From Weeksella massiliensis (lineage in GTDB: Bacteria > Bacteroidota > Bacteroidia > Flavobacteriales > Weeksellaceae): DNA of 64,000 nucleotides. Both the position numbers and the translations under genes were made by a program. The stretch spans positions 62,001 to 126,000 of the forward strand of contig CCMH01000009.1 in the NCBI GenBank assembly GCA_000751595.1. The letters are read 5' to 3'. Positions 51,824 through 60,336 of the stretch are shown here, in pieces (position 1 is the first letter of the stretch; every line of letters begins with the position of its first letter). The notes under the pieces are model-generated. The model had not been told where the DNA came from, ran no database searches, and was given only the letters and a program-made list of their open reading frames with translations.

Positions 51824-53260
51824 ATGAAAAAGATACTTATAACATGTGCTGCTTTATTATTTTTACAGTCATGTTCCGATGATTATTATGATAGTCTTAA
51901 CGTAGATAACGTTCATTCTCCAAATGTACCAGCCTCTGCTCTTGTTACAAATGCTACAACTAGCTATTTTTATCAAATGCTCAACACTAACGTAAACAGC
52001 AATGTATTTAGGTTGTATGCTCAACAATGGAATGAAACCCAGTATGTGGAAGAGTCAAATTATGACTTAGAAACTCGTAACATTAACGGAAGATTGTGGA
52101 CAGAGCTAAATACCAATATTATTTATGATCTTACAGATGCAAAAAAAATAGTTGAAAAAGATAGTCATATTTCTGATGATGTTAAGAAAAATCAAATAGC
52201 AATCATCGAATTAATTCAAGTTCAAGCTTGGATGGTAATGGTAGATACTTTTGGAGATGTTCCTTATACAGAAGCATCAAAAGGTGACGCAAATCTTTCG
52301 CCAAAATATGATGATGCTAAATCAATCTATACAGATTTATTAAATAGACTTCAAGAAAGTTTAGCTCAGATAAATGTTTCTCATCCAGGTTTTGGTACTC
52401 AAGATATTGTCTATAATGGAGATATGGGGAAATGGAAAAGATTCGGTGGATCATTATTGCTAAAACTTGGTGTACAAGTAGCGGATGCCGATAATGCTAT
52501 GGCGCAAACTGCTATTCAGTTGGCTATAAATAACGGCGTTATGGAAAGTGATGAAGATAGCTATCGCCTCAATTATCCTGGCTCAGAACCCAACGTAAAC
52601 CCATTGTGGGTAGACTTAGTAGCGTCTGGACGTAAAGATTTCGTGGCAGCCAATACCATCATCGATTATATGAATGATCTAGAAGATCCTCGTAGAGAAA
52701 AATACTTCAGACAAAATTTAGGCGATGGAGTATATTTAGGAGGGGTGTACGGAAACGCAACACCATTCAGATCATACACACAAATCTCTGATACATTGCA
52801 TGAGAAAAGCTATCCAGGGAACTTGTTAGATGTTACCGAAACGAAATTCTTATTAGCAGAAGCAGCTGCGAAAGGATTCTCGGTAGGAGGAACAGTAGAG
52901 TCTTTCTACGAAGAAGCAATCAAAGAATCTTTTGCATTCTGGGGCTTGTCTGAAACGGAAGCTGATGCATATTTAGCAAATCCGAAAGTGAATTTTGCAA
53001 CAGCAGAAGGAACATGGAAAGAAAAACTAGGAAAGCAATTTTATTTAGCCTTGTACAATAAAGGGTTTGATGCTTGGACAGTTTACAGAAGATTAGATGC
53101 ACCAAAAATGAATGTGGCTGCAACTTCTGGACTTAACGTTCCGACGCGTTTTACCTATCCTACCGCCGAACGCAACCTGAATGGTGCAAACAATTCAGCT
53201 GCTGCAACAGCAATCGGAGGAGACAAATTAGATACAAAACTCTTTTGGGATAAGTACTAA
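51824..53260 (+). CDS. SusD-like substrate-binding lipoprotein (SusD-like_2 type)
   Basis: A 478-residue surface lipoprotein with lipobox LFLQSC (Cys17). Features such as ALVTNATTSYFYQMLNTNVN, AQQWNETQYVEESNYDL, VQAWMVMVDTFGDVPYTEAS and the closing ARK-like tail match the SusD-like_2 group, which differs from the RagB/SusD group of the second pair. It caps the SusC barrel and captures the nutrient. It is followed by a strong terminator. Confidence 0.9.
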   Translation: MKKILITCAALLFLQSCSDDYYDSLNVDNVHSPNVPASALVTNATTSYFYQMLNTNVNSNVFRLYAQQWNETQYVEESNYDLETRNINGRLWTELNTNIIYDLTDAKKIVEKDSHISDDVKKNQIAIIELIQVQAWMVMVDTFGDVPYTEASKGDANLSPKYDDAKSIYTDLLNRLQESLAQINVSHPGFGTQDIVYNGDMGKWKRFGGSLLLKLGVQVADADNAMAQTAIQLAINNGVMESDEDSYRLNYPGSEPNVNPLWVDLVASGRKDFVAANTIIDYMNDLEDPRREKYFRQNLGDGVYLGGVYGNATPFRSYTQISDTLHEKSYPGNLLDVTETKFLLAEAAAKGFSVGGTVESFYEEAIKESFAFWGLSETEADAYLANPKVNFATAEGTWKEKLGKQFYLALYNKGFDAWTVYRRLDAPKMNVAATSGLNVPTRFTYPTAERNLNGANNSAAATAIGGDKLDTKLFWDKY

Positions 53261-53298
53261 TAAAAATCATAAAGCTTTTTTAAAAAATTCATAAAACG

Positions 53299-53337
53299 GG
53301 TGTGTTAAATATTGTTTTTAACACACCTTTTTTTTTT
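53299..53337 (+). terminator. Terminator between the two susCD pairs
   Basis: A perfect 11-base stem GGTGTGTTAAA / TTTAACACACC with a 7-base loop followed by ten T. The two pairs are therefore separate transcription units. Confidence 0.85.
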
Positions 53338-53354
53338 CTAAGTTAAATTTAAGT

Positions 53355-53362
53355 TATATTTG
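53355..53362 (+). promoter_or_regulatory. Probable -7 box for the second susCD pair
   Basis: TATATTTG fits TAnnTTTG and lies 28 bases before the susC ATG, just past the terminator; no -33 TTTG at the expected distance. Confidence 0.4.
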
Positions 53363-53390
53363 GCAACGAATTTTTTTAAAAAAAGACTAA

Positions 53391-56300
53391 ATGAGGAGAA
53401 ATTTAAAAAGCCTATACTTCGTAGGAGCATTCCTAATCGGGTCTGCTTTATTTGCGCAAGTAACAGGTACAGTAAACGACGGTAACGGTTTCCCTGAATC
53501 TGATGTAGAGGTTTCTGTAAAAGGTACAGATAAAACAGCCTATACAGATATGGATGGTAAATTTGAGATTGATGCTCAAGTTGGGGATACTCTAATCGTT
53601 AATGGTAAAGAAGTAAAAGTAACTTCTGCCAACTTAGGTGTGATTAGTCAAAAACAGCAAGACGCTATCGGATTAGATGAGGTAGTAGTAGTTGCGTTTG
53701 GTAAACAAAGAAAAGAAGCAATCGTTGGTTCGATTTCTGTTGTAGATGAAAAAATCTTAGAAAAACAACAAGCAACTAACGTAGTTTCAGCTTTACAAGG
53801 TTCAGTAGCTGGGGTTAACATCATCCAAAGTGGTGGACAACCAGGTTCTACGCCATCTATTCGAATCCGTGGTATTTCTTCAATCAATGCATCAGCAGAG
53901 CCATTGATTGTATTAGATGGAGTTCCATTCAACGGAAGCTTATCGATGATTTCACAAGATATGATTGCTTCGATCAACGTATTGAAAGATGCGGGATCAA
54001 CTGCACTTTATGGTGCACGTGGAGCTAACGGGGTTATCTTGATCGAAACAAAAAAAGGTAAACGTAATATGGCACCACAAGTGTCTTTTATGTCACAATT
54101 TGGGGTAGCTAAAAATGCTGTAAAAATGCATAAACGTGTAGGCGCTGAGCAATACATGAAATATGCATGGGAAGCATTGAAAAACGGAAGTACTGCTGCT
54201 GATGCAGGAGCAGATGCTTCTTCTCGATTAATTTCTTACTTAGGGTACAACCCTTACGGGACAATTAATCAACCAATTGATGCCAACGGAAACGTTGTAG
54301 CAGGTGCATCTCTTTTATGGGATACCAATTGGGAAAGTTTATTAACCAACAACGCAGCAACTCGTAAAGAGTATAGCTTGAATGTGGATGGTGGTAACGA
54401 AAACACAACGTATAACTTTGGAGCAAGTTACTTGAACCAAGAAGGTTCTATCGTGACTTCTAAATTCGAGAGAACTACTTTAAAAGCGAACGTTGTATCA
54501 GATGTAAATGATTGGTTAGAAATCGGAGCAAACGTTTTAGCTGGTTTCGGATACGAAAACGGACCAACCCAAGACGGAAACTCATACCAATCTCCTATTC
54601 AGTGGATCAATAGTGTGTCTAATATCTATCCTCTTTACAAAAGAGATACAAATGGACAATTGGTATATGATGATTTAGGAGGATTAATCTTCGACTACGG
54701 AAACGGAGATGCTAAATATACTAATAGCAGTCGTCCGATGATGTCGAATGAAAACGCATATGGAGCTTTAATCAACGGGTACAAAGTAAAAAACAAACGT
54801 ACCAATATCAATGCAAGTGGATATGCGAAAGTTAACTTCGACGAATACTTCTCATTAAAAACAAGCTTAGGATACCAATCTTATTTGTTTGATAATGACG
54901 AATGGTCAAGTAACCTTTACGGAAATGCAGCAGCTGATGGTGGACGTATTTCTAGAAGCCGTGATACACAAGAAACTAAAAATATCACGACAATCTTGAA
55001 CTATAACCGTACATTTGGTGATCACTCGATCAACATTGATGCGATTCAAGATATTTACGATTTCACGTATGAAACTTTATCTGCTCAAGGTTTAGGTTTC
55101 TTACCAGGAAATACAGTTATCGGTGGTACAACAACTCCAGAATCAGTTAGTGGTGCTAAATACCGTGAACGCAACTTAGCGTACATGGGACGTTTAGGAT
55201 ATAACTATATGGGTAAATACTTCGTAGAAGGATCATACCGTAAAGAAGCTTCAACTTCTTTCTCACGTGATAATCGTTGGGGTGAATTCTACTCAGTAGG
55301 TGCTTCATGGATTTTATCTCGCGAAGAATTCCTAAAAGCTAGTCAAGCAGTTTCTTTATTGAAATTAAGAGCTAGTTACGGTGAGCTAGGAAATAACAGA
55401 GTATTATCAAGCGGTAGCCGTATATATTTCCCGTACACACAAGGATACGATGCAGGATTCCCGAACTTAGATGTACCAGGAGTATTGATGGGTGGTTTAG
55501 TTGATGAAAACATCAAATGGGAAAAAACAGCTACTCTAAACGTTGGATTAGATTTCGGATTTATCAATAACCGTATTAGCGGTTCATTCGATTTCTTTAA
55601 TAGAGAGTCAGTAGATTTGATCATGGGTATGGCTGTACCTCCAAGTAGTACTGGACAAACTGAAATCGTAACCAACGTAGGTTCATTAAGAAACTATGGT
55701 TTCGAGTTGAACTTGAATACCGTGAACGTACGCAATGATAATTTCGAGTGGACTACCAATATCAACATTGGTAAAACCATGAACGAAATTAAAAAGCTTA
55801 ATGGTGCAGATCGTATTGTAGACGGAACAAAACTTCTAGAAGTTGGTGGTTCTCGATATGATTGGTATTTACAAGAATACGCAGGGGTAGACCCAACAGA
55901 TGGTGCTGCAATGTGGTATATGGATGATAAAGATGGTAACAAAGTAACCACTAAAAACTACGGTGAAGCGAAACGTTACTTACAAGATAAATCAGCACTT
56001 CCTGATTTCGAAGGTGGTTTTGCTAACTACTTCCGTTACAAAGGAATAGACATGAACGTATTGTTCAACTTCAGTGTTGGATCTTATATTTATGACTCAA
56101 GCTATGCTGGTTTAATGCACTCAGTAAATACAAGTAGAGCAGGTTATCAGTTGTCAGAAGACATCAAAGATAGATGGCAAAACCCTGGTGATATCACCAA
56201 TGTTCCTAAGTTAACAAGTGTAAATAACAACTACACAAGTACATCGACAAGATTCTTGTTCAAAAATGATTATTTACGTCTTAAAGCTTTGAATGTAGGA

Positions 56301-56489
56301 TATAACTTCTCAGACAAAGCAGTTTCTCAAATGGGATTAAAAGGATTGAGAATTTATTTCCAAGGAGATAACTTATTCTCAGCTCAATCTCATAAAGGAA
56401 TCGATCCAGAACAGTCAGTAACTGGTATTACTAACAGTAGATCTTACCAACAGAAAATTTATACTGTAGGATTTAACGTAAAACTTTAA
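53391..56489 (+). CDS. SusC/RagA-type TonB-linked outer membrane protein (second pair)
   Basis: A 1032-residue TonB-dependent transporter. Signal peptide MRRNLKSLYFVGAFLIGSAL-FAQ, a short carboxypeptidase-regulatory-like domain (VTGTVNDGNGFPESDVEVSV), plug blocks VVVAFGKQRKEAIVGSISVV, NVVSALQGSVAGVNIIQSGG and SIRIRGISSINASAEPLIVL, and a barrel ending TVGFNVKL. The signal peptide is nearly the same as in the first pair, but the rest has diverged widely, so the two pairs should import different substrates. Six bases separate it from its SusD partner. Confidence 0.94.
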   Translation: MRRNLKSLYFVGAFLIGSALFAQVTGTVNDGNGFPESDVEVSVKGTDKTAYTDMDGKFEIDAQVGDTLIVNGKEVKVTSANLGVISQKQQDAIGLDEVVVVAFGKQRKEAIVGSISVVDEKILEKQQATNVVSALQGSVAGVNIIQSGGQPGSTPSIRIRGISSINASAEPLIVLDGVPFNGSLSMISQDMIASINVLKDAGSTALYGARGANGVILIETKKGKRNMAPQVSFMSQFGVAKNAVKMHKRVGAEQYMKYAWEALKNGSTAADAGADASSRLISYLGYNPYGTINQPIDANGNVVAGASLLWDTNWESLLTNNAATRKEYSLNVDGGNENTTYNFGASYLNQEGSIVTSKFERTTLKANVVSDVNDWLEIGANVLAGFGYENGPTQDGNSYQSPIQWINSVSNIYPLYKRDTNGQLVYDDLGGLIFDYGNGDAKYTNSSRPMMSNENAYGALINGYKVKNKRTNINASGYAKVNFDEYFSLKTSLGYQSYLFDNDEWSSNLYGNAAADGGRISRSRDTQETKNITTILNYNRTFGDHSINIDAIQDIYDFTYETLSAQGLGFLPGNTVIGGTTTPESVSGAKYRERNLAYMGRLGYNYMGKYFVEGSYRKEASTSFSRDNRWGEFYSVGASWILSREEFLKASQAVSLLKLRASYGELGNNRVLSSGSRIYFPYTQGYDAGFPNLDVPGVLMGGLVDENIKWEKTATLNVGLDFGFINNRISGSFDFFNRESVDLIMGMAVPPSSTGQTEIVTNVGSLRNYGFELNLNTVNVRNDNFEWTTNINIGKTMNEIKKLNGADRIVDGTKLLEVGGSRYDWYLQEYAGVDPTDGAAMWYMDDKDGNKVTTKNYGEAKRYLQDKSALPDFEGGFANYFRYKGIDMNVLFNFSVGSYIYDSSYAGLMHSVNTSRAGYQLSEDIKDRWQNPGDITNVPKLTSVNNNYTSTSTRFLFKNDYLRLKALNVGYNFSDKAVSQMGLKGLRIYFQGDNLFSAQSHKGIDPEQSVTGITNSRSYQQKIYTVGFNVKL

Positions 56490-56495
56490 TAAAAA

Positions 56496-57953
56496 ATGAA
56501 AAAATATATCATATTATTAGCTGCAGCTTCAACTCTTTTCACAACGAGTTGTATGGACAACTATTTAGATGAGCCATCAAATTCAGATACAGGTGCACTA
56601 ACACCTGAAGATGCCTATAATTCTTACGAAGGTACGGAAGCAGTTATGGCGGGTCTATTGAGAATGCAAAGATGGCAATGGATGGACGACACTTTTGCTC
56701 GTTCAACAAGCTTCGGTGGGGTATATGCTTTAGGGTTCACTAGAGCCGTTAAAGGAAATGACCTTATCGTAAATAACAACTGGTACTTAAACGAATACTT
56801 GAACAACGATAACGTACGTATCGCAACAAGTGGTCGTGCAGAATTCTCTTGGAGATTTCCATACGCAATGATTAGCCGTCTAAACCAAATGATCGACGGA
56901 GTTGCGTTGAGTAAAAAATTGTCAGAAGATGATAAAGTAGATTTCACTGCACAAGCTAGAGCTTTACGTGGATACTACTACTATCAATTAGCGTTAGAAT
57001 TCAACCACGCGTTGAAACATGACCCTAATGCTGCTGCTGCTCCTATCAACTTGCACGTTACTACAGTAGGAAAACCAATGTCTAAATTGAGCGATTTGTA
57101 TGCAACAATCGTAGAAGACTTAAATTTTTCTGTGGATAACTTGACAAGTAATCGCTATGATAATTCATGGATCAATAAACAAGTTGCTGCAGGTATGTTA
57201 GCTAACGTTTATCTGTCTATGGAAGAATGGAAAAAAGCAGAAGACATGGCGAAAATTGCGTACGGAAACGACGTAAATGGAGCAATGGACAATGTTGATA
57301 CTTACCAAGCAATCGGTTTCGATAACCCGAACTCTAAAGAGTGGTTATGGTCATTGACGCAAAGAACAGATCAAAGTAACTATTATTACTTAGCTCCTCA
57401 CGCGTTTATGAGCCGAAAAGATGGATATAAAAACGTTTACCTTAACAAAGATTTCGCTGCATTATTTACACCAGATGATGTACGTACTGCTGCTTTAGGT
57501 AACAATGAAGGTGGAGTTCCAGATACAGACCCACGTTATTGGTATTCGACTAAATTTACGTTTGCTTTCAACGCTTCATCTCCTTTGATGAGAACTGTTG
57601 AGATGATATTGGTTGCTGCAGAAGCTGCTTACCACCAAGGAAATACAGCAGAAGCAAATCGTATCTTAAACGAATTCAAAGCAAATCGTTACAAAGGTTA
57701 TACTGCGCAAAACCTTTCAGGTGATGCCTTGTTAGAAGATATTTTAGTAGAACGTAGAAAAGAACTTTACGGTGAACAAACCGGTGTAGAATGGTTCGAC
57801 GCGAAACGTCTACAAAGAGGTATCAAACGTACAGGTAACCACGGAAGACCATTAGAATTGGCACCAAACGATAAACGTTTCATCCTTTACATTCCACAAG
57901 TTGAGATTGATAACAATCCACAAATTGACGACAATGTAAACGCAGGAAGATAA
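56496..57953 (+). CDS. RagB/SusD family nutrient-binding lipoprotein
   Basis: A 485-residue surface lipoprotein with signal MKKYIILLAAASTLFTTSC (lipobox TTSC, Cys19). The TPR-like SusD fold is seen in AQARALRGYYYYQLALEFNH, GMLANVYLSMEEWKKAEDMA and ILVERRKELYGEQTGVEWFD, then AKRLQRG near the end, as in RagB/SusD proteins. It is the partner of the preceding transporter and is followed by a terminator. Confidence 0.93.
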   Translation: MKKYIILLAAASTLFTTSCMDNYLDEPSNSDTGALTPEDAYNSYEGTEAVMAGLLRMQRWQWMDDTFARSTSFGGVYALGFTRAVKGNDLIVNNNWYLNEYLNNDNVRIATSGRAEFSWRFPYAMISRLNQMIDGVALSKKLSEDDKVDFTAQARALRGYYYYQLALEFNHALKHDPNAAAAPINLHVTTVGKPMSKLSDLYATIVEDLNFSVDNLTSNRYDNSWINKQVAAGMLANVYLSMEEWKKAEDMAKIAYGNDVNGAMDNVDTYQAIGFDNPNSKEWLWSLTQRTDQSNYYYLAPHAFMSRKDGYKNVYLNKDFAALFTPDDVRTAALGNNEGGVPDTDPRYWYSTKFTFAFNASSPLMRTVEMILVAAEAAYHQGNTAEANRILNEFKANRYKGYTAQNLSGDALLEDILVERRKELYGEQTGVEWFDAKRLQRGIKRTGNHGRPLELAPNDKRFILYIPQVEIDNNPQIDDNVNAGR

Positions 57954-57977
57954 TCCAAATCGTTTCATATACAAAAG

Positions 57978-58002
57978 AACCCTTCTTCGGAAGGGTTTTT
58001 TT
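57978..58002 (+). terminator. Terminator after the second susD
   Basis: Stem AACCCTTC / GAAGGGTT with the stable TTCG loop and a T-run, 25 bases past the stop. Confidence 0.85.
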
Positions 58003-58068
58003 ATGCACATTTTTTTCATTACAGTAGGATGAGTTGCCAACGATTCTACCATTTTTTTCCACAAAAAA

Positions 58069-58095
58069 AAGCTAACAACTGACCATCATTAGCTT
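58069..58095 (-). terminator. Terminator after the small membrane protein gene downstream of uvrC
   Basis: Stem AAGCTAA / TTAGCTT with a 13-base loop. On the minus strand it is followed by eight T. It lies 36 bases past the stop at 58131. Confidence 0.65.
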
Positions 58096-58130
58096 CCTTC
58101 TTTTTTTGGTAGGATATGTTATAAAACCTT

Positions 58131-58550
58131 CTAAAAATCATTGGTGTATAAATCGATAATCGGTTTTGGATCTTTTCTTTTTATTTGCGTCCACCAATAC
58201 ACTAAGGTTCCGAATCCCATCCCAAAAACAACGCCAATAATCCATAACAATCGATTATCATGTTGTTGCAAATTCGGATTTTTTACCACATGGAAAATGT
58301 AATAAATAAAAGAAATTAAACCCGTGAAAAAACTAAAAAACGCCAAAACAATGAAAATAAATAAATTTCCCAAAAGCCCATAAACCAATCCTTTCGAATC
58401 TCCGATATAGCTAAAAAGCGAATAATAAATCGCTAAATAACTGGTTATCGTAAGAATGAAAAATAAATTCGGCACCAAAGCCAATGTCGTTTGTAAGCGA
58501 TAATTATTCATCAACGATGACAAATCACTGTCGTCGAGTATCTTCTTCAT
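58131..58550 (-). CDS. Membrane protein of unknown function downstream of uvrC
   Basis: 139 residues with three or four hydrophobic segments (about 22-48, 55-80, 82-92, 102-120) and charged ends (MKKILDDSDLSSLMNNYRLQ, and KRKDPKPIIDLYTNDF). No catalytic motif is visible. It overlaps the end of uvrC by 26 bases on the same strand, so it is cotranscribed and translationally linked with uvrC. A role in DNA repair is not implied by its sequence. Confidence 0.65.
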   Translation of the reverse strand: MKKILDDSDLSSLMNNYRLQTTLALVPNLFFILTITSYLAIYYSLFSYIGDSKGLVYGLLGNLFIFIVLAFFSFFTGLISFIYYIFHVVKNPNLQQHDNRLLWIIGVVFGMGFGTLVYWWTQIKRKDPKPIIDLYTNDF

Positions 58551-60336
58551 TACTAAAATAATTTTTTATAATTGTAGCTTTCGATCGTCCTATAATTTCT
58601 TCTAAATTAGCTAAACTTGCCGATTTAATTCGTTCTACCGACTTAAATTTTGTTAACAAACTTTCAATTGTTTTTTTTCCAATTCCCGGAATGTCATCTA
58701 ACTCGGTCTTGAACGCGTTTTTACTTCTTCTGTTGCGGTGTCGTGTAATCCCAAAACGATGAGCTTCATCACGCACTTGTTGTAGGATTTTTAGGGTTTC
58801 CGAAGTTTTATCCAAATATAAAGGATACGGATCATCTGGGTAAAATATCTCTTCTAAGCGTTTCGCAATCCCAATGATGCTCACTTTTCCACGCAATCCC
58901 AACCGATCAATACTTTTCAGGGCAGATGATAATTGTCCTTTTCCACCATCAATCAAAATTAACTCCGGCAAGGATTCTCCTTCTTTTAACAAACGAGAAT
59001 ATCTGCGGTAAATAACCTCTTCCATCGTCGCAAAATCATTCGGTCCTTCGACCGTTTCTACATTGAAAATTCGATAATCTTTCTTGCTCGGTTTTCCATT
59101 CTTGAAAACAACACAAGCCGAAACAGGATTTGTTCCTTGGATATTCGAGTTGTCGAAACCTTCTATATGCCGAGGTTCTTTTGGCAAACGCAAATCAACC
59201 TTCATCTGATTCATGATTCGATTCGTGTGCCGATCAGGATCCACTAATTTGGTGCGTTTCAATTGTTCTAATCGATACAATTTAGCATTTCTTTCGGATA
59301 AATCAACGATGTTTTTTTTATCGCCAATTTTCGGAACGGTAATCTTCACGTTCGGAATTTCTAAATCCAACTCAAACGGAACATAGATTTCTTTCGATTG
59401 CAGATTGAAGCGTTCTCCAAATTCTATTATCGCCGAAGTCAATAAATCTTCATCAGTTTCTTCTAATTTCTTTTTCCATTCTTCGGTATGCGATTGTATA
59501 ATTGCACCATTGTGTATCCGTAAAAAATTAATGTACGCAAAATCAGCATCCGACACAATCGAAAATACATCTACTTGAGTGATAGAAGGATGTACAACCG
59601 TAGATTTTGTTTGGTATGAGTTTAGCGCCTCTATTTTTTCTTTGATATTTTGAGCTTGTTCGAATTGTAAATCTGCAGCAAATTTCTCCATCAAATCGGT
59701 GAGATAGCGCTTGCCTTCGGCATAATCTCCACGGATAATATTCCGTATCGCCTGAATCTGCAAATCGTAATCGGCTTGGGTTTGCAAGCCTTCGCAAGGT
59801 CCTTTGCATCGACCAATATGGTATTCTAAACAAACTTTGTATTTTCCTTTTTCGATGTTTTCTTCACTCAAATCATAGGTACAAGTTCGGATGAAATACA
59901 GTTCCCGAATGAGGTCTAGCAAAGTGCGCATCACACGAATACTCGAATATGGTCCGAAATATTCCGAACCATCTTTCACCAATTTTCTCGTACTCATCAC
60001 ACGTGGAAATGGTTCTTTTTTGATACAAATCCAAGGATAGGTTTTGTCGTCACGCAACATAATATTGTAGCGTGGTTTATTTTTTTTGATCAGGGTATTC
60101 TCCAACAAAAGGGCATCGTATTCCGTAGCCACATTGATGGTTTCTATCCGATCTATTTTTTTTACCAACAATCTTATCCTACCAGAATCATGTGTTTTAT
60201 TGAAATAAGAATTTACTCTTCTCTTCAGATTTTTGGCTTTACCAACGTAGAGTAAATTTCCTTTTTTACTATAGTATTGATAAACACCCGGCGTTTCGGG
60301 TAAGGCAGATAATTGTATTTTTAGTTGCTCGTTCAT
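58525..60336 (-). CDS. uvrC: UvrABC system protein C (excinuclease subunit)
   Basis: A 603-residue nuclease that makes both incisions in nucleotide excision repair. N-terminal GIY-YIG domain (LPETPGVYQYYSKKGNLLYV then GKAKNLKRRVNSYF), a cysteine-bearing region (CLEYHIGRCKGPC), UVR motif (about 200-235), RNase H-like domain (EGFDNSNIQGTNPVSACVVF, LILIDGGKGQL) and C-terminal tandem helix-hairpin-helix (IPGIGKKTIESLLTKF, LEEIIGRSKATIIKNYF). It overlaps the helicase-nuclease gene upstream by four bases. Confidence 0.97.
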   Translation of the reverse strand: MNEQLKIQLSALPETPGVYQYYSKKGNLLYVGKAKNLKRRVNSYFNKTHDSGRIRLLVKKIDRIETINVATEYDALLLENTLIKKNKPRYNIMLRDDKTYPWICIKKEPFPRVMSTRKLVKDGSEYFGPYSSIRVMRTLLDLIRELYFIRTCTYDLSEENIEKGKYKVCLEYHIGRCKGPCEGLQTQADYDLQIQAIRNIIRGDYAEGKRYLTDLMEKFAADLQFEQAQNIKEKIEALNSYQTKSTVVHPSITQVDVFSIVSDADFAYINFLRIHNGAIIQSHTEEWKKKLEETDEDLLTSAIIEFGERFNLQSKEIYVPFELDLEIPNVKITVPKIGDKKNIVDLSERNAKLYRLEQLKRTKLVDPDRHTNRIMNQMKVDLRLPKEPRHIEGFDNSNIQGTNPVSACVVFKNGKPSKKDYRIFNVETVEGPNDFATMEEVIYRRYSRLLKEGESLPELILIDGGKGQLSSALKSIDRLGLRGKVSIIGIAKRLEEIFYPDDPYPLYLDKTSETLKILQQVRDEAHRFGITRHRNRRSKNAFKTELDDIPGIGKKTIESLLTKFKSVERIKSASLANLEEIIGRSKATIIKNYFSNEEDTRRQ

